This document shows, piece after piece, positions 31,325 to 39,280 of a DNA stretch of 64,000 bases. The stretch's first letter is position 1, and each line of letters opens with the position of its first letter. Below the pieces are notes generated by a model, which saw only the letters and a list, made by a program, of their open reading frames with translations, was not told where the DNA came from and ran no database searches. The position numbers were made by a program, and so were the translations under genes. Source of the DNA: Hydrogenophaga sp. 2FB (GTDB lineage: Bacteria > Pseudomonadota > Gammaproteobacteria > Burkholderiales > Burkholderiaceae_C); assembly GCF_005503365.1 (NCBI RefSeq), contig NZ_SCML01000015.1:1-64000 (forward strand), written 5' to 3'.

Positions 31325-33874
31325 ATGCGCGCCCTGCTCTCCACCTTCTCCTTGCAAGAGCTGCGCCACCACCCCTGGCGCAACGCCTCGGCGATCGTGG
31401 CGGTGTTGCTGGGTGTGGCGCTGGCGTTCGCGGTGCATCTCATCAACGCGTCGGCGCTGGCGGAGTTCTCCAGCGCGGTGAGTTCGGTCAACGGGCAGCC
31501 CGATGTGGAACTGCGCGCGCGCCAGGGTGCGCTGGACGATGCTCTGCTCGCGCGCGTGGCCGCGCACCCCGGCGTCGCGCTGGCCAGCCCGGTGCTGGAG
31601 CTGCCCTTGCAGGTGATCGCACCCGATGGCAAGCGCCTGGACGTGAGGGCGGTGGGCGTGGACGCGCTGGTGGTGGCCGGGCTCTCGCCTGCGTTGATGC
31701 CGGTGACCGATACCGCTGCCGCCGACACCGGCACACGCCGCTTCGACCTCTTTGCGCCCGATGCCGTGTTTCTCAACGCGGCCGCGCAACAGGCCTTCGC
31801 CGGGCAGACCTCATTGCCATTGGCGAGTGGCCCACGTTTGCGCGTGGCCGGCCGCGTGAACGCGCCCGGCACGCCACTGCTGGTGATGGACGTGGCCGCC
31901 GCGCAAGCGCTGTCGCACCGCGAAGGGGAGCTCAGCCGCATCGACTTGCGCCTGGCGCCCGGCGCGCGCGCGAGCGATGTGCTGGCCACGCTGGAACTGC
32001 CCGCGAACGTCATCGCGCAACGGCCCGAGCAATCCGGCGAGCGCGTGAGCAACCTCTCGCGCGCCTACCGCGTCAACCTCACCGTGCTCGCGCTGGTGGC
32101 GCTGTTCACCGGCGCCTTCCTGGTGTTCTCGGTGTTGTCGCTGTCGGTGGCGCGGCGGCAGCCGCAGTTCGCGCTGCTGGGCGTGCTCGGTCTGTCCAGC
32201 CGCGAGCGCCTGCGCCTGGTGCTGGCCGAGTCGGCCCTGCTCGGCCTGCTGGGCAGCGCGCTCGGCATCGCCTTGGGCACGGGCTTGGCCGCGCTCGCGC
32301 TGCGCCTGCTGGGGGGTGACCTGGGTGGGGGCTACTTCTCGGGCGAGACGCCACCGCTGCTGTGGAGCCCATGGGCCGCCGCCGTGTACCTGCTGCTCGG
32401 CGTCGCCGCGTCGCTCGTGGGCGGTTGGTGGCCCGCGCGCGCGACCGCGCGCATGGCGCCCGCGCTGGCGCTCAAAGGCCTGGGCGCGCCCGCGCCGCCC
32501 GGCGCGCGCCGCCACACGCTGGCGATGGGCCTCGTGTTGCTGGCCGGTGCGCTGGCCTGGGCGCCACCGGTGGCGGGCATTCCACTGGCCGCGTATGTGT
32601 CGGTCGGTCTGCTGCTGGTGGGCGGCATCGCGGCGCTGCCGCTGGGTGTGGGCTGGCTGCTCGACCGCATCGCGCCGCGCATCACACGCCGCGCGCTGCC
32701 GGTGCTCGCGGTGGAACGCGCGCGCCGCCTGCGCGAAACCGCCGCCGTGGCCACCAGCGGTGTGGTGGCGAGCCTGGCGCTGTCGGTCGCGCTCACGGTC
32801 ATGGTGGCGAGCTTTCGCGACTCGGTCACGCAATGGCTCGATGCGGTGCTGCCCGCGCAGCTCTATGTGCGCAGCGCGGGTGGCGTGGGCGACCACCACC
32901 ATTTGCCGCCCGACTTCGTGGCGGCGGTGGCGCAGGTGGATGGCGTGGCGCGCGTGGACACCTTGCGCGCCACACCGCTGCAACTGGACCCGGCGCGCCC
33001 TGCCGTGGCGCTGCTCATCCGCCCACTCGATATGAAACCGGGTGGCGCGCTCAGCCTGCCGCTGGTGGGCAATCCCCTGCCCGCGCCCGAGGGCGAGCGC
33101 GTGGTGATGGTGTACGTGAGCGAGGCCATGGTGGACCTGTACGGCGCGAGGCCGGGCGGCTGGTTGCCCGCGATGGCACAGGCGTTTGCCGAACCGCCGG
33201 TGCGGGGCACGCGCTTCTTCGTGGCCGGCGTGTGGCGCGACTACGCACGCCAGCACGGCAGCGTTGTGATGGACCGCGCCGACTTCGTGCGCCTCACGGG
33301 CGACGCGCGGGTGAACGATCTCGCGCTGCACCTGCGCGATGGCGCGGACGAGAACGCGGTGCGCGAGCGCATCCGCGCCGTGGCTGCGCGGCACGGGGCG
33401 CAAGACCAGATCGAGTTTGCCTCGGTCGGCCAGATCCGCGCGAACTCGCTGCGCATTTTCGACCGCAGCTTTGCCGTCACCGTGTGGCTGCAGGCGGTGG
33501 CAATCGGCATTGGTCTCTTCGGCGTGGCCGCGAGTTTCAGCGCGCAGGTGCTGGCGCGGCGGCGCGAGTTTGGCTTGCTGGCCCACCTGGGCCTCACGCG
33601 CGGGCAGATCCTGGGCGTGGTCGCGCTCGAAGGTTTGGCCTGGACGGTGCTCGGCGCGATCGCGGGCCTGGCGCTCGGCCTGGCGGTGAGCCTGGTGCTG
33701 GTGCATGTGGTGAACCCACAGAGTTTTCACTGGACGATGGACCTGGTGTTGCCGTGGGCCCGGCTGCTAACGCTGTGCGCCGCGGTGGTGGTGGCCGGCA
33801 CGCTCACCGCGTGGCTCGCGGGCCAGGCCGCGGCGAGCCGCGATGCCGTGCGCGCGGTGAAGGAGGATTGGTGA
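31325..33874 (+). CDS. FtsX-type ABC transporter permease (LolC/MacB-like, two-module)
   Basis: 849 residues. Transmembrane segments occur near residue 20, in a cluster at about 235–420 and again near 700–845, with two large extracytoplasmic loops, the standard layout of a duplicated FtsX permease. No signal peptide cleavage expected. These permeases need a separate ATPase for lipoprotein or lipid extraction; none is adjacent. It overlaps the AttH-like gene by 4 bases (GTGA), so both are co-translated. The true start may be at 31325 (MRALLSTFSLQELRHHPWR) though no strong ribosome site is seen. Confidence 0.87.
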   Translation: MRALLSTFSLQELRHHPWRNASAIVAVLLGVALAFAVHLINASALAEFSSAVSSVNGQPDVELRARQGALDDALLARVAAHPGVALASPVLELPLQVIAPDGKRLDVRAVGVDALVVAGLSPALMPVTDTAAADTGTRRFDLFAPDAVFLNAAAQQAFAGQTSLPLASGPRLRVAGRVNAPGTPLLVMDVAAAQALSHREGELSRIDLRLAPGARASDVLATLELPANVIAQRPEQSGERVSNLSRAYRVNLTVLALVALFTGAFLVFSVLSLSVARRQPQFALLGVLGLSSRERLRLVLAESALLGLLGSALGIALGTGLAALALRLLGGDLGGGYFSGETPPLLWSPWAAAVYLLLGVAASLVGGWWPARATARMAPALALKGLGAPAPPGARRHTLAMGLVLLAGALAWAPPVAGIPLAAYVSVGLLLVGGIAALPLGVGWLLDRIAPRITRRALPVLAVERARRLRETAAVATSGVVASLALSVALTVMVASFRDSVTQWLDAVLPAQLYVRSAGGVGDHHHLPPDFVAAVAQVDGVARVDTLRATPLQLDPARPAVALLIRPLDMKPGGALSLPLVGNPLPAPEGERVVMVYVSEAMVDLYGARPGGWLPAMAQAFAEPPVRGTRFFVAGVWRDYARQHGSVVMDRADFVRLTGDARVNDLALHLRDGADENAVRERIRAVAARHGAQDQIEFASVGQIRANSLRIFDRSFAVTVWLQAVAIGIGLFGVAASFSAQVLARRREFGLLAHLGLTRGQILGVVALEGLAWTVLGAIAGLALGLAVSLVLVHVVNPQSFHWTMDLVLPWARLLTLCAAVVVAGTLTAWLAGQAAASRDAVRAVKEDW

Positions 33875-34989
33875 ACATCGGTAGACGCCCCCTGTTGATC
33901 GCATCGGCCGGCGCACTCGCGCTGCCGCTTGCCCATGCGCAACACCGCCCCGGCGATGCGCTGAAACCGCGCGCCCTCGTGTTCCCGCGCGACCACGGCA
34001 CGCACAACGAGACGCGCACCGAGTGGTGGTACCTCACCGGCCAGGCCCAGGACGCCGCGGGGCGCGATTTCGGCTTCCAGGTCACCTTCTTCCGCAGCCG
34101 CGTCGGCGGCACGCAGGACCTGCGCAGCACGCTGGCGGCCAAGCAACTGCTGTTCGCCCACGCGGCCATCACCGACGTGCGGGACAAACGCCTGGTGCAC
34201 GACCAACGCATCGCCCGCTGGAACGGCGAGCCACCGGCGCAGACCGCGCGCGGCGCGTTCGCGAGCGAGAAGGACACGCACGTGGCCCTGCGCGACTGGT
34301 CGCTGCAGCGCCACGCGGACGGCCACTACACCGCGCGCATCAGCACCAACGAATTCGGCATCGACCTGAATACCGTGCCACAACAGGCCTGGCTGCTGCA
34401 AGGTGACAACGGCTTCTCGCGCAAGGGGCCAGCCCCCTCGCAAGCCAGCTTCTACGTGAGCCAGCCCCACCTGGCCGTGCAAGGCACGCTGGCCCTTCAA
34501 GGCCAGCGTTTTCAGGTGCGCGGGCGTGCATGGCTCGACCACGAATGGAGCGAAGCGATCCTGCACCCCGAGGCGGTGGGCTGGGACTGGATCGGCATGA
34601 ACCTGCTCGACGGCCACAGCCTCACCGCGTTCCAGTTGCGCCGCAAGGACGGCAGCAAGCTCTGGGCGGGCGGCTCGTTCCGCGCCGCGGGCAGCGCGAA
34701 GAGCCCCACCGACCTCTACCGCTTCACCCCCGGCGAGGTCGACTTCAAACCCCAGCGCTGGTGGACCAGCCCGCTCACGCGCGCACGCTACCCGGTGGAA
34801 TGGGTGATCCGCACGCCGGGCGATTTCTACACGGTGAAGGCGGTGATCGACCCGCAGGAACTCGACAGCCGCTCCAGCACCGGAACGGTGTACTGGGAAG
34901 GCCTGTCCGACCTGTTCGACAGCAACGGCAAGGCCGTGGGGCGCGGCTACCTGGAGATGACGGGCTACGTGCAACGGCTGGTGCTGTAG
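33871..34989 (+). CDS. AttH/CrtC-like lipocalin-fold secreted protein
   Basis: 372 residues from a GTG start that overlaps the permease stop, with AAGGAGG 4 bases upstream. A twin-arginine-like leader (NIGRRPLLIASAGALALPLAHAQ) is followed by FPRDHGTHNETRTEWWYLTG and GFQVTFFRSRVG, hallmarks of the AttH/carotenoid 1,2-hydratase group. WLDHEWSEAILHPEAVGWDWIGMNL is strongly conserved. No carotenoid genes are near, so a lipid- or substrate-handling role with the permease is more likely than carotenoid synthesis. Function unproven. Confidence 0.82.
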   Translation: MNIGRRPLLIASAGALALPLAHAQHRPGDALKPRALVFPRDHGTHNETRTEWWYLTGQAQDAAGRDFGFQVTFFRSRVGGTQDLRSTLAAKQLLFAHAAITDVRDKRLVHDQRIARWNGEPPAQTARGAFASEKDTHVALRDWSLQRHADGHYTARISTNEFGIDLNTVPQQAWLLQGDNGFSRKGPAPSQASFYVSQPHLAVQGTLALQGQRFQVRGRAWLDHEWSEAILHPEAVGWDWIGMNLLDGHSLTAFQLRRKDGSKLWAGGSFRAAGSAKSPTDLYRFTPGEVDFKPQRWWTSPLTRARYPVEWVIRTPGDFYTVKAVIDPQELDSRSSTGTVYWEGLSDLFDSNGKAVGRGYLEMTGYVQRLVL

Positions 34990-35118
34990 CGCGGCCAATT
35001 AGTTACGAACAGCAACTGTGCCCAAGCTTGTGGATAACCGCAGGCACAACTGCGGCAAGCCACGGCCCGTCTGGCTCCGCAGACTTTGCCCAAAAATCAG
35101 GCATGGCGAAGCGCAGGC

Positions 35119-36216
35119 TCAGCGCACGCCGTCCGGCTGCCACTCGCGAAAGTAGCGGATGCGTTCCTCGTGGTCCGGGTGGCTGGCGATGGCGATCGGC
35201 AGCGACACGCTGCGTTCGTCGCCATCCGCACCCGTGTCCTTCTCGCCCTCCCCGCCTTTCGCATCCTCTTCCAGCATGCGCTCGAAGAACACCGCCATCG
35301 CCGCCGGCGCGATGCCGCTGCGGTGCAGCAAGCGCGCCGCATGCGCATCCGCACGGCGCTCGGCGTCGCGCGAATAGGCCTGCGTGGCCAGGGTGGCGGG
35401 CACGGTGGCGAGGAAGCCGCTGGCGTCGCCCAGCACCACGCCCACCATGGCACTCACCAGGCTGGCGCGCACCAGCATGTCCAACCCGTCGCGGTGCTGC
35501 ACGTGGCCGAGTTCGTGCGCGAGCACGCCCACGATCGCATCGGGCTGGTCGTGCAGCAGCTGCACCAGGTCATCGGTGATGACCATGAAGCCGCCCGGCA
35601 AGGCAAAGGCGTTGGCACCGAGCACGGGCGACGCGTGGAAGGCCAGCGTCCATGGCGGCGCGTCGTCTTGCGGGTAGCCGTTCTCCACCACGGTCTTGAA
35701 GCGCTGGCGCAGGTCGTCCTGCTGCGCTTGCGGCAAGGCGCTGGGGCGCAGGAACAGGCGATCGAGCTGCTGCAAGCTCTGGCGACCGATGTGGGTGTCG
35801 AGCGACTGCGGTATCTGATGCGCCAGCGTCTGGCTCAACCAGGGCACGCCCCAGACCCAGGCCACCGCCAGAAACGCCACCGTGCCGCCCAGCGCCCACA
35901 AGGTCGCGCGCCAGCTCTGCATCCAGCCCACCACCGCGCTCTCGCGCTGGCCGCTGGCTTGCCACCAGGCGTCCCATTCGGCGGCGTTGGCATGCTGGAT
36001 CAACCCACCGTCGGGCAGTTCGGCCTGGCGCTGGCCGTGCGTGCGGCGTTCGGGCCAGCGCACGCGGTTCAGTGGATAGCGCCGCTCGGGGTGGGCTGCA
36101 TCGTCGTGCACCCGCATGCGCAGCTCCGCGCCTTCGATGCGCAGCGTGACGGCGCGGGCTTTGGGTGAATGGCCGTCAAACCAGTGCGATTCGAGCGCGC
36201 CGGATTCGCTCATCAC
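35119..36216 (-). CDS. M48-family zinc metallopeptidase, membrane-associated
   Basis: 365 residues. A membrane segment at about 104–125 precedes the protease domain, in which H234-E235-x-x-H238 (HELGH) binds zinc and the third ligand is probably the Glu in SRDAERRADAHAARL. A long N-terminal region (1–100) is cytoplasmic. It is of the HtpX/Ste24-like class, likely involved in membrane protein quality control. It begins 4 bases inside the end of the DUF898 gene (ATGA overlap), so both are made together. Confidence 0.87.
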   Translation of the reverse strand: MMSESGALESHWFDGHSPKARAVTLRIEGAELRMRVHDDAAHPERRYPLNRVRWPERRTHGQRQAELPDGGLIQHANAAEWDAWWQASGQRESAVVGWMQSWRATLWALGGTVAFLAVAWVWGVPWLSQTLAHQIPQSLDTHIGRQSLQQLDRLFLRPSALPQAQQDDLRQRFKTVVENGYPQDDAPPWTLAFHASPVLGANAFALPGGFMVITDDLVQLLHDQPDAIVGVLAHELGHVQHRDGLDMLVRASLVSAMVGVVLGDASGFLATVPATLATQAYSRDAERRADAHAARLLHRSGIAPAAMAVFFERMLEEDAKGGEGEKDTGADGDERSVSLPIAIASHPDHEERIRYFREWQPDGVR

Positions 36217-37385
36217 AGGCCCATGTCGATACCGAAGAAGTCACCCGCGGCATCGCCCAGCACGCCCTTGTTCGATTTCTGCGCGCGCGCGAGCCACTCG
36301 TCCACCGGGCCCTGCACGTCCAGCGACATGGCTTCGAGCTTCAGGCGCGCGGTGCGCACTTTGGCGAAAGGCCAGTACAGGCCCAGCGTGATCACGATCA
36401 ACAACCAGTTGACCAGCGTGACGCGGAACAGCGCGCGAAAGCGCAGGCTGCTGTCGAAGTGAATCTTGTGGCTGCGCGTGCCACCCCAGATCAGGTTCTG
36501 CATGCGCGCGGTGACATAGGGCATGGTCAGGAGCGGCACCAGCAGGTAGATCACCGCCAGCGCTGCCGTGATCAGCAAAGGCGCGAGCGCCCCGCCCAAC
36601 AGGAACAGTGGCGCGATCAGCACCACGCCCGCCAACACCCCCACGGCGATGCTCAGGCCCAAGGTCTTCAGGAACAACAGGTAGAAGCTGCCTGCGCCCA
36701 CTTTCAAGGCCGTGCGCTCCTGCGCAAAAGCGTAGCCGCCATGCTGGTAGCGCTTCATCCGGGCAAACAACCACGGCAACAAGGCCATGAAAGCCAACGT
36801 GACCAAGCCCACCACCTGCATGCTGCGCTGCGCCGCTTCGCGCGCCATTTTTTCGCCCTCTTCCATCTCGGGCAGGAACAGCACGAACACCAGGGCTGGC
36901 AAGAAAAACGGCAGCATGCTCAGGTAGGCCGACTTGAGATCACCCACGAAGGACAGACGCACGCCGCGCCAGCTCGTGTTGCGCAGACGGAACTGCAGCG
37001 ACGCGCGCCACAGCGCGGGCCACAGCGCCGCGAACACCGCCAGCGCGATCCAGGTCAGGCCGGGCTGGAAGTTCGACACGGCCCAGTACGCCACACCGAG
37101 CAGGAGCACCAGCAGGTAACCACGGAACATCTTCCACGGGTCGGCGTGAAAGCCCAAAGGATCGCCGCCCACCAGCGTGTTGTTCTGGAAGTAGGCGATG
37201 CGGCGCGCACGCGCAAAGGGCACGTAGAGCGTGAACGTCACCAGCGTGAGCAGGAGGTTCACGATCCAGATGCGGAAATACTCGCTGCCCGAGCCGGTGA
37301 ACCGGATATCGAGCGATTGCATCGGCCGGGACGCGTCCGTGCCTGGCAGCACCTCGGTGGGTGCGAAATCGTCTTGTTGTGCCAT
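36213..37385 (-). CDS. YjgN/DUF898-family multi-pass membrane protein
   Basis: 390 residues with about eight hydrophobic segments. It opens with FTGSGSEYFRIWIVNLLLTLVTFTLYVPFARAR and repeats a similar half at RFRALFRVTLVNWLLIVITLGLYWPFAKVR near the C-terminus, the internal duplication characteristic of YjgN/DUF898. Function is unknown in the family. The ATG at 37385 (MAQQDDFAP) was taken; the longer in-frame extension crosses the divergent exporter gene. Coupled to the M48 peptidase downstream; divergent from the exporter, 91 bases apart. Confidence 0.85.
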   Translation of the reverse strand: MAQQDDFAPTEVLPGTDASRPMQSLDIRFTGSGSEYFRIWIVNLLLTLVTFTLYVPFARARRIAYFQNNTLVGGDPLGFHADPWKMFRGYLLVLLLGVAYWAVSNFQPGLTWIALAVFAALWPALWRASLQFRLRNTSWRGVRLSFVGDLKSAYLSMLPFFLPALVFVLFLPEMEEGEKMAREAAQRSMQVVGLVTLAFMALLPWLFARMKRYQHGGYAFAQERTALKVGAGSFYLLFLKTLGLSIAVGVLAGVVLIAPLFLLGGALAPLLITAALAVIYLLVPLLTMPYVTARMQNLIWGGTRSHKIHFDSSLRFRALFRVTLVNWLLIVITLGLYWPFAKVRTARLKLEAMSLDVQGPVDEWLARAQKSNKGVLGDAAGDFFGIDMGL

Positions 37386-37476
37386 CCTCTGCCCTTGAAG
37401 TGATTGATTTCGGGCGCATCCTAGCACCGCGCCCCGCACGTTCGGGGTCGCCCATCGGACCTCCATCGGAACCACC

Positions 37477-39264
37477 ATGCCACAACCCTTCGCCGCCGAA
37501 CGCCCCAAGGCCACCACGCCCACCTCGCTCGGTGGCCTCGTCCCATTCATGCGGCCGTACCGGACCCAGATCGGGCTGGCCATGCTGTTCCTGGTGCTCG
37601 CAGCGGTCGCCACGCTGTTGTTTCCCGTCGCGCTGCGGGGACTGATCGATGGCGGTCTCGTCGCGAGCGACCGCAGTGCGCAGGCCATGGGCTTGCGCGG
37701 CCACTTCCTCGAACTCTTCGCCGTGGCGGTGGCGCTCGGTCTGTTTTCCGCGGCGCGCTTCTACCTCGTGAGCTGGCTGGGCGAGCGCATCACCGCCGAC
37801 CTGCGCACCGCCGTCTACAGCCACGTGCTGCGACAAAGTCCGCAGTTCTTCGAGACCACGCAAACGGGCGAAGTGCTCTCGCGCCTGACCACCGACACCA
37901 CGCTGGTGCAGACCGTGGTGGGCTCGTCGCTCTCCATGGGCCTGCGCAACGCGGTGATGGGCATCGGCGCGCTGATCATGCTGGTGTGGACCAACCCCTA
38001 CGTGATGCTGCAGGTGCTGCTGATCATCCTGCTGGTGGTGCTGCCCAGCATGTGGTTCGGCCGGCGCGTGCGCAAGCTCTCCCGCGCCAGCCAGGACCGC
38101 GTGGCCGACTCCAGCGCGATCGCGGCCGAAGTACTCAACGCCATCCCGATCGTGCAGAGCTACACCGCCGAAGACCGCGAAGCATCGCGCTTTCGCGGCT
38201 CGACCGAGAGCGCCTTCGTCACCGCGATCCGCCGCACCAAGGCACGCGCCGGCATGGTGGCCTTCATCATCATCACCACGGCCGCGCTGCTGCTCTGGGG
38301 CCTGTACCAGGGCACGCAAGCGGTGCTGGCGGGCACCATCACACCGGGCCACCTGGGGCAGACCGTGGTCTACATCATCATCCTCGCGGGTGCCGTGGGC
38401 GTGCTGGGCGAGGTGTACGGCGATCTGCTGCGCGCCGCGGGTGCGAGCGAACGGTTGATGGAGCTGCTGGCCAGCGAATCGCCGGTGCAATCACCTGCGG
38501 TTCCGCAGCAGGCCCCGTCGCCACAGGGCGGCAGCGCGCTGGCGTTTGATGGCGTCACCTTCCACTATCCCTCGCGCCCCGCGCAAGCCGCGCTCAGCGG
38601 TTTCACGCTGGACGTGCAACCGGGGAAAACCGTGGCGCTCGTCGGCCCCAGCGGCGCGGGCAAGACGACCGTGTTCGGTTTGCTGCTGCGCTACTACGAC
38701 CCGGCGCAAGGCAGCATCCGGCTCGATGGCGTGCCCATCCACCAGCTGGACCTGCACGCGCTGCGCCAACGCATCGGCATCGTGCCGCAGGACCCGGTGA
38801 TCTTCTCCAGCAGCGCCTTGGAAAACATCCGCTACGGCAAGCCCGACGCCAGCGACGCCGAGGTGCGCGCCGCCGCCGCCGCGGCCTTCGCGGACGAGTT
38901 CATCGAAAAACTGCCCGAGGGCTACGACACCTTCCTGGGCGAACGCGGCGTGCGCCTGTCGGGCGGCCAGCGCCAGCGCATCGCCATTGCGCGCGCCATG
39001 CTCAAGAACCCACCCCTGCTGCTGCTCGACGAAGCCACCAGCGCGCTGGACGCGCAGAGCGAACGCATGGTGCAGGCGGCGCTGGAATCGGCCATGAAAG
39101 ACCGCACGACGCTGGTGATCGCCCACCGCCTGGCCACCGTGCAAAAGGCCGACCTGATCGTGGTGCTGGACCACGGGCGGCTGGTGGAGCAAGGCACGCA
39201 CGCCGAGCTGGTGGCGCATGGCGGCGTGTACGCGGGGTTGGCGGCGCTGCAGTTCAACGCCTGA
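37477..39264 (+). CDS. ABC exporter, fused permease/ATPase (MsbA-like)
   Basis: 595 residues: six transmembrane helices (about 25–330) followed by an ATPase domain. Walker A GPSGAGKTT is at 390–398, the signature LSGGQ at 494–498, Walker B LLLLDE at 514–519 and the H-loop His near VIAHRL. It exports lipids or hydrophobic compounds; the substrate cannot be told. The start ATG has no strong ribosome site. The gene ends 9 bases from the convergent NAD-glutamate dehydrogenase, with a hairpin across both stop codons. Confidence 0.93.
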   Translation: MPQPFAAERPKATTPTSLGGLVPFMRPYRTQIGLAMLFLVLAAVATLLFPVALRGLIDGGLVASDRSAQAMGLRGHFLELFAVAVALGLFSAARFYLVSWLGERITADLRTAVYSHVLRQSPQFFETTQTGEVLSRLTTDTTLVQTVVGSSLSMGLRNAVMGIGALIMLVWTNPYVMLQVLLIILLVVLPSMWFGRRVRKLSRASQDRVADSSAIAAEVLNAIPIVQSYTAEDREASRFRGSTESAFVTAIRRTKARAGMVAFIIITTAALLLWGLYQGTQAVLAGTITPGHLGQTVVYIIILAGAVGVLGEVYGDLLRAAGASERLMELLASESPVQSPAVPQQAPSPQGGSALAFDGVTFHYPSRPAQAALSGFTLDVQPGKTVALVGPSGAGKTTVFGLLLRYYDPAQGSIRLDGVPIHQLDLHALRQRIGIVPQDPVIFSSSALENIRYGKPDASDAEVRAAAAAAFADEFIEKLPEGYDTFLGERGVRLSGGQRQRIAIARAMLKNPPLLLLDEATSALDAQSERMVQAALESAMKDRTTLVIAHRLATVQKADLIVVLDHGRLVEQGTHAELVAHGGVYAGLAALQFNA

Positions 39265-39280
39265 CGCGCGGCGTCAGGCG
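39258..39280. terminator. Hairpin spanning two convergent stop codons
   Basis: A perfect 10-bp stem, CGCCTGACGC (39258–39267) and GCGTCAGGCG (39271–39280), with 3-base loop GCG. The plus-strand stop TGA (39262–39264) and minus-strand stop (39274–39276) both fall inside the arms. There is no T-tract, so it may limit read-through or protect the 3' ends rather than act as a classic terminator. Confidence 0.55.

Noticed and set aside
33871-34989. Carotenoid biosynthesis enzyme (CrtC)
   Set aside because: No carotenoid gene is nearby, the context is an ABC permease, and the AttH-like group is wider than CrtC.
36213-37688. N-terminal extension of about 100 residues on the DUF898 protein
   Set aside because: It lies across the divergent exporter gene start and has no conserved character.
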